Shown: one piece after another, positions 28,192-36,028 of the stretch | How the letters are laid out: each line of letters opens with the position of its first letter | Position numbering within the stretch: the stretch's first letter is position 1 | Source: Methanosphaera sp964399835 | GTDB lineage: Archaea; Methanobacteriota; Methanobacteria; Methanobacteriales; Methanobacteriaceae | Assembly (NCBI GenBank): GCA_964399835.1 | Contig: CAYNSJ010000001.1 | Coordinates: 44,879 to 108,878, forward strand | DNA: 64,000 nucleotides | Direction: 5' to 3' | Program-made: the position numbers and the translations under genes | Notes under the pieces: model-generated | Seen by the model: the letters and a program-made list of their open reading frames with translations, nothing else | What the model was told of the DNA's origin: nothing | Database searches by the model: none

Positions 28192-28881
28192 ATGGATTTA
28201 TGGGAAAAAATTGAATTATTTTGTAAAGATAATAACTTAAAATATTATGGAGTATCTGATTTATCAACTGTAACTGATTATATAAATGATAACTGTCCAA
28301 GTTATATTTGTGCTTATCCGAAAGCAATATCAATTGGAATTAAAATTCCAGATATGTTATTGGAGAATTTAAAAGATCCTTCTGCTAAAATAAATTATTT
28401 TAATACTCTTTTAACTGTTAATCAAGAGTTAAGTAATATATCAATTAAAATATCGCAAATAATAGAAGATGAAACTTATGAAGCATCACCTGTTTTAGCT
28501 TCAGTTACAACATCTAATGAAACGTTAGGTAGTCTGTTTTCTCACAAGTTAGCTGCTCATTTAGCTGGTCTTGGGTGGATTGGTAAAAGTTGTCTTTTGA
28601 TTAATCCTGAGGTAGGTCCTCGTATAAGGTGGGTAACTATTTTAACGGACGCACCACTTGATGCTACTGGTGAAGCAATGGATAATCATTGTGGTAATTG
28701 TACTAAATGTATTGATATTTGTCCTGTGCATGCTTTTACTGAAGTAGATACTGATGATTTAAGTAATAGAGATATTCGATTTGATGCTCATAAATGTTAT
28801 GATTACTTAAATAGTGATGATAAAGCTCCAACCTGTGGATTATGTGTTAAAATATGTCCACAGGGTAATAGAAAAAAATAG
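28192..28881 (+). CDS. Short QueG-like double 4Fe-4S protein, copy 1
   Basis: This 229-residue protein resembles the C-terminal part of epoxyqueuosine reductase: KLAAHLAGLGWIGKSCLLI near 120-140, a first cluster motif CGNCTKCIDICPVHAF and a second CGLCVKICPQG. It is about 150 residues shorter than QueG and lacks most of the cobalamin-binding N-terminus. Archaea make archaeosine, not queuosine, so the true substrate is unknown; an electron-transfer role is possible. The start at 28192 is chosen by alignment with copy 2 (MDLWEKIE versus MKLWEKIE). Its 3' half is nearly identical in DNA to copy 2. Confidence 0.75.
   Translation: MDLWEKIELFCKDNNLKYYGVSDLSTVTDYINDNCPSYICAYPKAISIGIKIPDMLLENLKDPSAKINYFNTLLTVNQELSNISIKISQIIEDETYEASPVLASVTTSNETLGSLFSHKLAAHLAGLGWIGKSCLLINPEVGPRIRWVTILTDAPLDATGEAMDNHCGNCTKCIDICPVHAFTEVDTDDLSNRDIRFDAHKCYDYLNSDDKAPTCGLCVKICPQGNRKK
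28529..28750 (+). repeat. 222-bp perfect repeat, copy A (gene-conversion tract)
   Basis: These 222 bases match 29400-29621 base for base by reading, at a fixed offset of 871. High similarity extends a little on both sides. The rest of the two genes is much more diverged, so the tract reflects recent recombination, not recent duplication of the whole gene. Confidence 0.9.
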
Positions 28882-28903
28882 AAAATTAATTTACAATTAT
28901 TAC

Positions 28904-28957
28904 TTTTTTTATTAAATCTTTTTTTTGAATTTTTTTTATTAAATCTTTTTTTTGAAT
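28904..28957 (+). repeat. Two perfect copies of a 27-bp T-rich tandem repeat
   Basis: The unit (seven T, ATTAAATC, eight T, GAAT) is present at 28904-28930 and again at 28931-28957. It lies just after the first QueG-like gene. Oligo-T runs in each unit may act as a double terminator. Confidence 0.85.
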
Positions 28958-29062
28958 TTCTTTATTTTAAAACATTTGTTTAATTATTTACTTTACATAA
29001 TATTATTATTAATCAAATAAATATCTAACCACATATTTAAAATTTTAAAGAGATGAATTTTA

Positions 29063-29761
29063 ATGAAGTTATGGGAAAAAATTGAATCATTTTGTAAAGA
29101 AAATGATATAGATTATTATGGAGTATCTGATTTATCTGAAGTATCTGATTATATTCATAATACTTGTCCTGGTTATATTTCTAATTATCCAAAAGCAATA
29201 TCTTTAGGTATAAAACTTCCGGATGGTCTTCTTGATAATTTAGATGATCCAGCAGCTGAGATGAATTATTTAGATGCATATTTTATTATCAATGATGATT
29301 TAAATGTACTTGCTTTTAAAATATCTAAAATGGTAGAAAAAGAAAATTATAATACATTACCTGTTTTAGCTTCAGTTACAACATCTAATGAGAAATTATG
29401 TAGTCTGTTTTCTCACAAGTTAGCTGCTCATTTAGCTGGTCTTGGGTGGATTGGTAAAAGTTGTCTTTTGATTAATCCTGAGGTAGGTCCTCGTATAAGG
29501 TGGGTAACTATTTTAACGGACGCACCACTTGATGCTACTGGTGAAGCAATGGATAATCATTGTGGTAATTGTACTAAATGTATTGATATTTGTCCTGTGC
29601 ATGCTTTTACTGAAGTAGATATTAATGATTTAAGTAATAGGGATATTCGATTTGATGCTCATAAGTGTCATGATTATTTTAATAAATTAAAAGATGAAGG
29701 TAAAACTGCTATGTGTGGATTGTGTGTCAAAGTATGTCCACACGGTAATATAAAAAAATAG
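29063..29761 (+). CDS. Short QueG-like double 4Fe-4S protein, copy 2
   Basis: This 232-residue paralog has the same layout as copy 1: a helical N-terminal region starting MKLWEKIESFCKEND, the LGWIGKSCLL segment, CGNCTKCIDICPVHAF, and CGLCVKVCPHG. The N-terminal 110 residues differ from copy 1 at many sites, while residues about 113-190 are almost the same. GAGATGAA precedes the ATG. Two CxxC-rich clusters suggest electron transfer to a bound corrinoid or other cofactor, as in QueG and reductive dehalogenases; this is inference from the family. Neighbouring nicotianamine synthase may point to a metal-related task. Confidence 0.75.
   Translation: MKLWEKIESFCKENDIDYYGVSDLSEVSDYIHNTCPGYISNYPKAISLGIKLPDGLLDNLDDPAAEMNYLDAYFIINDDLNVLAFKISKMVEKENYNTLPVLASVTTSNEKLCSLFSHKLAAHLAGLGWIGKSCLLINPEVGPRIRWVTILTDAPLDATGEAMDNHCGNCTKCIDICPVHAFTEVDINDLSNRDIRFDAHKCHDYFNKLKDEGKTAMCGLCVKVCPHGNIKK
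29400..29621 (+). repeat. 222-bp perfect repeat, copy B (gene-conversion tract)
   Basis: Partner of 28529-28750, with no mismatch seen over 222 bases. It covers the WIGKS region and the first cluster motif of the second QueG-like gene. Differences resume at 29622. Confidence 0.9.
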
Positions 29762-29819
29762 AAAATGGATTATCACTTACTTTTATAAAAATTTATTACT
29801 AGTTTAATCTTCTTCTTTT

Positions 29820-30710
29820 TTAATTTAATTTAGGTTCTAATTGTTTGATGAAAAGAATTATGACTGATATAATTAATGGGAAGAAAAATAAATATAGAAT
29901 CAGTAATAATTCTGGTGGTATGATAGATCCCATAATTGTTGTTGCAGCTATAATCATTATAAAAAATACAACCGGACCTAAAACAGCAATAAACATGTAT
30001 AACATCATAAATGAGTTTAATTTTTCTGAATACTCTTTATATTTTATACGCATTTCATATGCACTTTCTTCAGCTATTGCATTTAATGTATTTGATAAAT
30101 CACCACCATTAGTTAAGGTACGTATTATTTGGTTTGTTATTTGATCCATTAATTCGTTATTTATTCTTTTAGAAAGATTATTTAAAGCTGTTTTGTAATT
30201 ATCACCATAATGTATATCTTCTAATGTTCTTTTGAATTCTTCAGATAATACACCATAATCGCTATTTGCTACAGAATTCATACTATCATATAATCCTAGT
30301 CCTGCTTTTAATTCTGTTGCCATTTGCCTTAATGCATAAGGTAATACTTTTAAAATTTCATTAGTTCTATTTTTCTGAGTAATAGTTGGTTTCAGTTTGA
30401 TAATAATTATCATTGATAAAATTAGTAAGTTAATGATTAGTGCTGTAAGAATATTAAATATTAATGAAATTATGGTTAATGATGTTATTAGAAATAATGC
30501 TATTTTTATTTGTTCTTTTGATGTTGGTGCTTTTTTGGTGTTTTCTTTTAGTATTTCATCAATACTTTCAGAATATGTGATTTTTTTGTGTTGTTGTTTT
30601 TTATTTCTTATCTGGATATTCTTAATTTTTTTATAGTTGTTTGGACTAGTGATTATGGTATAACTTTTAACTGTTTTTGTTCCTATTTTTAATAGTAGTT
30701 TTCTTATCAT
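29820..30710 (-). CDS. Type II/IV secretion system membrane platform protein (TadC/GspF-like)
   Basis: The 296-residue protein has a basic N-terminus, two hydrophobic helices near 68-105, a cytoplasmic T2SF domain (VLPYALRQMATELKAGLGLYDSM at about 124-146 by parts, and TNGGDLSNTLNAIAEES), and two or three helices at the C-terminus. T2SF proteins form the inner platform of archaeal type IV pili. The gene overlaps the end of the upstream ATPase gene by four bases and is therefore translationally coupled to it. No pilin lies at this locus; a second platform gene with a pilin is at 42.7 kb. Confidence 0.82.
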   Translation of the reverse strand: MIRKLLLKIGTKTVKSYTIITSPNNYKKIKNIQIRNKKQQHKKITYSESIDEILKENTKKAPTSKEQIKIALFLITSLTIISLIFNILTALIINLLILSMIIIIKLKPTITQKNRTNEILKVLPYALRQMATELKAGLGLYDSMNSVANSDYGVLSEEFKRTLEDIHYGDNYKTALNNLSKRINNELMDQITNQIIRTLTNGGDLSNTLNAIAEESAYEMRIKYKEYSEKLNSFMMLYMFIAVLGPVVFFIMIIAATTIMGSIIPPELLLILYLFFFPLIISVIILFIKQLEPKLN

Positions 30711-32083
30711 TTTTTATTATTTAATCTATTAATTGTTTTATATGGATCATCATAATATCCATTGATTATTTCTTGTACTTTATCTATATCTTTGATTTGT
30801 TTTTCAACAAGCTTGTTTAAAAACATTTCTCTTTTTTCTAATTCATTCATAATATCAATATTTGATAGTCCTTTCATTTCTGCTATTTTATTTATTGAAT
30901 TACATGTTATAGCAATATATTTAATTCTATCTTCTTTGGTGTCATATTGGTATATTTTATTTAATTGTAATTTATTTTCTTCCATACCTACAATTTCAGC
31001 AACTTCTGTAATTCTACGTATTGTTCCTTGTTTTGGTTGATGAATTCTATTTTGCATGATTATAAAATTTAGGGAAGTAATCATAATATTGGGTACATTC
31101 ATTGGAGGATTTATTAGTCTACTTATTGTTTCTCTTGTTGTATTTGAATGTAATGTGCCCATACCGGAATGACCTGTATTTAATGCAGTAAATAATGTTA
31201 TTGCTTCATGAGATCTTACTTCACCTACAATTATTCTATCTGGACGTTGTCTTAATGAATTTTTTAGTAATAAGTCCATGGTAATTTCACCTTTATTTTC
31301 TATGTTGGGTGGTCTTGTTTCCATTCTTATTACATGATTTTGAGCTATTTGAATTTCTAATGTATCTTCTATTGTAATTATTCTTTCATGTGGTGGTATA
31401 AATGATGTTAATGTATTTAATGTTGTCGTTTTTCCAGATCCAGTACCACCTGCTATGATATAATTGCATGGATTTACATTTAATCCTTCTGTAATTATCC
31501 ATAAAAAAGCTGCTAAATGTGAAGATAATGTATTTGATTCAATTAAGTCAATAATTGTAAGTGGATCTTTTTTAAATTTTCTTATAGTTAATGTAGGACC
31601 ATCTGCTGATATTGGTGGTATTGTTGCATTAACTCTACTTCCATCAGTTAATCGTGCATCTAGTATGGGTGTTTGTTGATCTATTTTTCTTTGAACTTGT
31701 TGGGCTATTTTCTCTATGATATGTCTAATTTCATAATCATCTAATGATAGATTTGTTATCATCATTCCTTTTTTTCTATGATATACATATACTGGTTTTT
31801 TAGTTCCTATTATCATGATTTCTTCTAATTCATCATCTTTTAATAAATAGTCTATTTTACCATAACCATGTAATTCTCTTGTTAATTTGTTGATTATTTT
31901 ATTAGGATCTTCTATATTTTCATCGATAAGATTTAAAAGTTCTTCTTTATTAATTTGAATATTTTTATTTATTTTTAGTTGTATTAATTTTTCTTTTATG
32001 TTTTGGAATTCTTGTTTTTCTTTATTACTTAAATTCTCTATTTTAATTTCATATTTTGGTAAATATTTGTTTTTTTGTTTCAT
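30707..32083 (-). CDS. Type II/IV secretion ATPase (TadA/CpaF-like)
   Basis: The 458-residue protein has an N-terminal alpha-helical domain, then the secretion ATPase core: Walker A AGGTGSGKTT at 211-220, an Asp box TIED at 237-240, Walker B-like IIVGEVR at 284-290 and the His box TGHSGMGTLHSN at 303-314. It powers assembly of archaeal pili or secretion through the adjoining platform protein, with which it overlaps by four bases. There is no Shine-Dalgarno before the ATG, and a TATA-like ATTTATAAAT lies close upstream, so it is probably leaderless. It lacks the longer N-terminal regions of archaellum FlaI. Confidence 0.87.
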   Translation of the reverse strand: MKQKNKYLPKYEIKIENLSNKEKQEFQNIKEKLIQLKINKNIQINKEELLNLIDENIEDPNKIINKLTRELHGYGKIDYLLKDDELEEIMIIGTKKPVYVYHRKKGMMITNLSLDDYEIRHIIEKIAQQVQRKIDQQTPILDARLTDGSRVNATIPPISADGPTLTIRKFKKDPLTIIDLIESNTLSSHLAAFLWIITEGLNVNPCNYIIAGGTGSGKTTTLNTLTSFIPPHERIITIEDTLEIQIAQNHVIRMETRPPNIENKGEITMDLLLKNSLRQRPDRIIVGEVRSHEAITLFTALNTGHSGMGTLHSNTTRETISRLINPPMNVPNIMITSLNFIIMQNRIHQPKQGTIRRITEVAEIVGMEENKLQLNKIYQYDTKEDRIKYIAITCNSINKIAEMKGLSNIDIMNELEKREMFLNKLVEKQIKDIDKVQEIINGYYDDPYKTINRLNNKK

Positions 32084-32203
32084 AATTTTTTTAATTTATA
32101 AATGTATTACTTATTTTATTTAACTTAATATAAAAGTATTACTAAATAAATAATAAAGTATTAACATAATCTTTTTACTAAGTATACTAATAAATATTAA
32201 ATT
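32084..32203. promoter_or_regulatory. Divergent promoter region of the secretion operon and a methyltransferase gene
   Basis: This 120-base region lies between two genes that both lack Shine-Dalgarno sites. GTATTAC occurs at about 32104 and 32139 and GTATTAA near 32158, with TATA-like stretches beside them. Read on the minus strand, AAGTAATACATTTATAAAT ends about 14 bases before the ATPase start. Confidence 0.4.
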
Positions 32204-33142
32204 ATGAAATGTAAATGTGATAAAAATTGTATAAAAGACAAGGAAACTACATTAAATAATATTGATGAAAGATATGAACCCTGTGAAAAATGTGAAAAAT
32301 CTAAATTAAAAAAAGCAATACCTATAAAAAAACAATTAAAATCAGATAATATAAATAAAAATTATAAAAGATGTTTAGAATGTAATAAACGTCATATTGA
32401 TGTGGTAATAGCACATGTATTAAAAATAATGATTAAAGAAGGACAAATACCTGAAACAAGTGCTTTAAGACATGTAGGTACTCCTTTAATTACACCAGCA
32501 ATACCATTAACACATCCTCCTTATTTACCTGAAAATTCATTAACAATAATAAGTAATTCAATAGATAAGCATACTGCAGAATTAATACAAAATGAAGTTC
32601 CTGAAATAAAAGCAATTATAAAAGGAGATACTACAAAAACTGTAGGTCAATTAAAAGCTACAGATAAACCACATAATTATGAACTTTTAACAGGTTGTGA
32701 TATTAGATGTGATATTCAAAATACGCCAACAGGACAAATATGTATTTATAAACCTCAATCAAAAATACATATAGAATATCCACAGATAGAACCACCAAAA
32801 GTGATGGAGTTAGATAAAGTTCTTAATAATTATGATAATCCCACATTAATAGATGCTACTTGTGGACCTGGAACATTGGGGATTTATGCTTTAACAAAAA
32901 ATGCTAAAAAAGTCATTTTTAATGATATATATTCAGTAGCGTTAGATACAACAAGAATAAATTTAAAAGTCAATGGTATAACTGAAGATAGATACGAATT
33001 ATATAATAAAAATATTGAAGAATTATCTGAAAATATCACTAAAATGTATGATATTGGAATTATAGATGTATTTCCTGGAATTGATACAAAACCATTTATT
33101 CAATCATTAGAAAAAATATGTAAAGAAATAATAATAATTTAA
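32204..33142 (+). CDS. SAM-dependent methyltransferase with cysteine-rich N-terminus
   Basis: The 312-residue protein begins with a cysteine-rich segment: CKCDKNC at 3-9, CEKCEK near 27-32 and CLECNKRH near 57-64, likely to bind zinc. The C-terminal half is a class I methyltransferase with motif I LIDATCGPGTLGIYAL near 216-231 and VIFNDIYSVAL. The usual catalytic NPPY is replaced by DVFPG. The middle part recalls Trm5-like RNA methyltransferases, but I cannot name the substrate. No Shine-Dalgarno is present, so it is probably leaderless. Its stop codon overlaps that of the next, convergent gene. Confidence 0.65.
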   Translation: MKCKCDKNCIKDKETTLNNIDERYEPCEKCEKSKLKKAIPIKKQLKSDNINKNYKRCLECNKRHIDVVIAHVLKIMIKEGQIPETSALRHVGTPLITPAIPLTHPPYLPENSLTIISNSIDKHTAELIQNEVPEIKAIIKGDTTKTVGQLKATDKPHNYELLTGCDIRCDIQNTPTGQICIYKPQSKIHIEYPQIEPPKVMELDKVLNNYDNPTLIDATCGPGTLGIYALTKNAKKVIFNDIYSVALDTTRINLKVNGITEDRYELYNKNIEELSENITKMYDIGIIDVFPGIDTKPFIQSLEKICKEIIII

Positions 33143-34380
33143 ACCAATCCTAAATATGTAATGATGGAAGGTAAAATTAAAACACCCATAAGATTACTTT
33201 TACTCAAACCTAAATAATGAGGTAATAATCCCATGGCAATACTTGTAATGTAACATAATAAAACATACCATAAACATCCGCCAGTAAAAAAACAAAATCC
33301 TACTATTAGACTAGATACAAATAGAATTATACCTTTGCATAGATATTGATAATTTATTTTACGAATATTATCAATCATAAAATCACCTAATTTAATGCAG
33401 ATTATTAAGGATATTGAAACAACAACAATACTAACAAATATAAAAAATATTATTTCTATAAGTCCAATATTTTCTAGAATTTGGCTAACATAAACACTTA
33501 TAGCACTGCGAGGATTATTAATTAAATAAATAGCTAGTAATGAAAAAAGAGTGTCTGATACATTAACACCACTGTTAGTTACAAGAAATTCTTCTGCAGA
33601 AATATTTTTATTAAAAGTTAAAAACTGAGCAATTACACTACCTTGAGCAGGACCTAAACCTGGAAGTAAACCTAAAATACAACCAGAAATACTACCTGCA
33701 AACATTGATCTTTTAAAATTTTTATCAATCAAAATAGCAGTATTTTCATTTTGTTTAGGGATTTCTGATTCATTACTAAGGCTATATATTAAACTACTTG
33801 TACTAAACATTCCAGTTAAAAGACATAATAAACCAAGACTATTTCCAATACCACTATTTAATACCATAAATCCAAGAATACCTGAAGCTAAAAATATTAA
33901 TAAAGCAATTAATCGAGTCATATTATTTTTATTAAAGTAATATATCATTAAAAACATTACAATTATCAGTAAATATCCTATATAATTTTCTAGTGAATAA
34001 TATATTAATGGTAATATAATCATAAGTATAGGCATAAGTAATGATAAAATAATTATTGAACCATAGCCTCCAAAACTTACAATACGTATTGCTTTACGGG
34101 CTTTTCCTTGAAATAATAATTTATGTCCTGGTTGAACACTTAATACAGTATCTTCATTAGGTACACCTATAAGTAGTGAAGGTAAAAATTCAAGCATTGC
34201 ATGACAAATTGCAACACTAACAAAAAATGTTGCTAAAGTTTGAGGTGTGGTGTAATTAAGTATTTTATCTGAGAATATAAATATGAAAACACCAATAGTA
34301 TTTACATGTATACCCGGTGTTGTCCCAGTAAATGTTCCTATTATTATTCCGATTATTATAGCTATTATTAACTCAATCAT
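33139..34380 (-). CDS. TctA-like permease (DUF112/COG1784 type)
   Basis: The 413-residue membrane protein has about eleven hydrophobic segments. GTFTGTTPGIHVNTIG at 16-31 and GCILGLLPGLGPAQGSVIAQF near 233-253 are the paired glycine-proline signatures of the TctA family. In bacteria TctA moves tricarboxylates with TctB and the binding protein TctC; the archaeal branch lacks those partners, and none is seen here, so the substrate is open. The start has no clear ribosome site, and GTATTACTTATTATAAAT lies about 35 bases upstream. The stop overlaps that of the methyltransferase gene in a shared TTTAAA. Confidence 0.82.
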   Translation of the reverse strand: MIELIIAIIIGIIIGTFTGTTPGIHVNTIGVFIFIFSDKILNYTTPQTLATFFVSVAICHAMLEFLPSLLIGVPNEDTVLSVQPGHKLLFQGKARKAIRIVSFGGYGSIIILSLLMPILMIILPLIYYSLENYIGYLLIIVMFLMIYYFNKNNMTRLIALLIFLASGILGFMVLNSGIGNSLGLLCLLTGMFSTSSLIYSLSNESEIPKQNENTAILIDKNFKRSMFAGSISGCILGLLPGLGPAQGSVIAQFLTFNKNISAEEFLVTNSGVNVSDTLFSLLAIYLINNPRSAISVYVSQILENIGLIEIIFFIFVSIVVVSISLIICIKLGDFMIDNIRKINYQYLCKGIILFVSSLIVGFCFFTGGCLWYVLLCYITSIAMGLLPHYLGLSKSNLMGVLILPSIITYLGLV

Positions 34381-34494
34381 AATATATTAATACTAAATTT
34401 ATAATAAGTAATACTTAATATTTACGAAATAATCTTTAAAAAGTAAAATTGATAAAAATTCAAAAAAAATAAGTGTTGGTAAATAATAAATTAT

Positions 34495-34761
34495 TTACAT
34501 TAATCTTCTAACATCAGTAACTTCAACGCTAGCAACATTTTCAAGATCAGCTAAAGCTTTTTCTGCTGGTTCTGTACCACCTTCACCATCATCTACAACG
34601 ATGGTTACGTTTAATGCTACTAATCCAAATGCTACTGGTTCTTCATCGATTTTTTCAAATTCTTTTTCATCTATTACAGATTTAATAGATTCTTTTAATG
34701 CTTCTAAGTCTACATCTGGACTTTCGGGCATTACTTTTAAAGTTCCTGCTACTTCTCCCAT
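34495..34761 (-). CDS. ef1b: Translation elongation factor 1-beta (aEF-1B)
   Basis: The 88-residue protein is the archaeal guanine nucleotide exchange factor of EF-1A: MGEVAGTLKVMPESPDVDLE at the start, EEPVAFGLVALNVTIVV in the middle, and ENVASVEVTDVRRLM at the end. It restores GTP-bound EF-1A during elongation. It lies 50 bases after a small zinc-finger gene, a link seen in other archaea, and is the last gene of the ycaO-pth2-mfnE-zinc finger-ef1b run. GGAGCGTTAAAT precedes the ATG. Confidence 0.93.
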   Translation of the reverse strand: MGEVAGTLKVMPESPDVDLEALKESIKSVIDEKEFEKIDEEPVAFGLVALNVTIVVDDGEGGTEPAEKALADLENVASVEVTDVRRLM

Positions 34762-34811
34762 ATTTAACGCTCCTTATATTTTATTTATTTAAACTTATAT
34801 TTTAAATTAAT

Positions 34812-34979
34812 TTAAGGTCCTTTAAATCCACATTCGCATGTGTATTCATGACCAAAAGTTCTACATTTAGGACATCTGTAAATCACTGCATCACATTCTG
34901 GGCAGTGGAATTTTACGTAGTCTTCTATTGGTGAAATTTCTTGTTTACAAGAAGTACATTCCATTTTTTCGTCTACCAT
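34812..34979 (-). CDS. Small zinc-finger protein, 55 residues
   Basis: This short gene starts with ATG at 34979, one base after the mfnE stop, with GGAGGAAAAT inside the end of mfnE as ribosome site. The protein MVDEKMECTSCKQEISPIED continues with three further pairs, CPEC, CPKC and CEC, so four cysteine pairs could hold two zinc ions. It matches the archaeal zinc-finger microproteins that adjoin aEF-1beta and resemble HVO_2753 of Haloferax. A role in translation or regulation is suggested by that location; no reaction is known. Confidence 0.88.
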   Translation of the reverse strand: MVDEKMECTSCKQEISPIEDYVKFHCPECDAVIYRCPKCRTFGHEYTCECGFKGP

Positions 34980-34980
34980 G

Positions 34981-35643
34981 TTATTTTCCTCCTAATATAT
35001 GTGTATAATTATTATTCATTGTAGTAATACTGTTTAAATGATTTAGCACCCTAGCAGGGTGTTTTCCATTCATCACATAACAGTCTAAATGATATTTAAT
35101 AAGTAATCTGGGTAAGCATTTATCCACTGATGATTCATTAAAAAGTAATAGTTTGTTTGCACTTATCTCATTTATAAGTTTTTTATTTTTATGGGATATG
35201 TTACCATCATATATACCATCTACATTTGTTAATATTAATAGTTTAGCATTTAATTGGTTTGCTAACCAACATGCAATAGAGTCAGATGTTATATCCCATG
35301 TATGTTTTAAAGGGTCTTGACTTTTTAATAACTCATAAGATAATAATAAAGGGATCTTATTCTTTTTAAAAATATTAGGAATATCTTTTATTCTTATAAC
35401 TGGACTAATATTTTTATTTTTATCTGCAATTAATTGTCCTATGATATCCATACATTTTATAGCTGACCAATGGTTTATATCATTAGAATACTGTTCTATT
35501 TTGTTAAATTCACGAATATCATTAGCAAGTTGACCTCCACCATTAATTAATACGATTTGTTCTTTTGATTCATATAATTTCTCACATAACTTTGTTGTGT
35601 ATTCTGGAAATAAACTTCCACCAATTTTTACAACAGTTACCAT
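34981..35643 (-). CDS. mfnE: Amino acid kinase-family enzyme, likely MfnE of methanofuran synthesis
   Basis: The 220-residue protein has the amino acid kinase motifs: VKIGGSLFPEYTTKL at 5-19, IVLINGGGQLANDIRE at 30-45, and LLILTNVDGIYDG near 134-146. In methanogens this short kinase phosphorylates 5-(aminomethyl)-3-furanmethanol phosphate to the diphosphate for methanofuran assembly. The length and DITSDSIACWLA segment fit MfnE better than UMP or acetylglutamate kinase. It lies in the ycaO-pth2 operon, 22 bases after pth2. AAGGAGTTCTATATT precedes the ATG. Confidence 0.83.
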   Translation of the reverse strand: MVTVVKIGGSLFPEYTTKLCEKLYESKEQIVLINGGGQLANDIREFNKIEQYSNDINHWSAIKCMDIIGQLIADKNKNISPVIRIKDIPNIFKKNKIPLLLSYELLKSQDPLKHTWDITSDSIACWLANQLNAKLLILTNVDGIYDGNISHKNKKLINEISANKLLLFNESSVDKCLPRLLIKYHLDCYVMNGKHPARVLNHLNSITTMNNNYTHILGGK

Positions 35644-35665
35644 AATATAGAACTCCTTATTTAAA

Positions 35666-36004
35666 TTATAATAGTTTTAAGTGTCCAGTTATTCTATCAA
35701 TTTCGTCTTCGTCACCAGGTCCAATTCCAAGACATGTGGTTGTACATGGTGCAATTTGTGTATGTCCTGCATCAGTTATTAAAGAACAAGGAAGGCTTGT
35801 TTGTTTTATCAAACTGTGAATTTCATGTAATTCTTGTTCACTAGATACTTTAACAACTACCTTCTTTTGAGCTTCTTTTTCCCATTTTTCAATATCTTTT
35901 TTTTCAGCTTTTTTATATGCTCCTAAACACGCATGACAAGCTTGGGCTGCTATTTTTCCTTTTCCCATTTTTAAATCGGTTCTCATTACAATTACTTGTT
36001 TCAT
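35666..36004 (-). CDS. pth2: Peptidyl-tRNA hydrolase, archaeal type 2
   Basis: The 112-residue protein has the Pth2 signature: KQVIVMRTDLKMGKGKIAAQ at 2-21, CHACLGAYKKAE, and DAGHTQIAPCTTTCLGIGP near 78-96. The enzyme releases peptides from stalled peptidyl-tRNA. No membrane anchor is present, unlike in the eukaryotic form. The gene lies 24 bases after ycaO and 22 before mfnE, so it is the second gene of a five-gene minus-strand run. GAGGAAGAAAAAAT precedes the ATG. Confidence 0.95.
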   Translation of the reverse strand: MKQVIVMRTDLKMGKGKIAAQACHACLGAYKKAEKKDIEKWEKEAQKKVVVKVSSEQELHEIHSLIKQTSLPCSLITDAGHTQIAPCTTTCLGIGPGDEDEIDRITGHLKLL

Positions 36005-36028
36005 ATTTTTTCTTCCTCTAATTAATAG

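Noticed and set aside
28192..29761. The QueG-like pair as true epoxyqueuosine reductases
   Set aside because: They are far shorter than QueG, lack most of the cobalamin-binding part, and queuosine is not made in archaea; only a family resemblance is kept.
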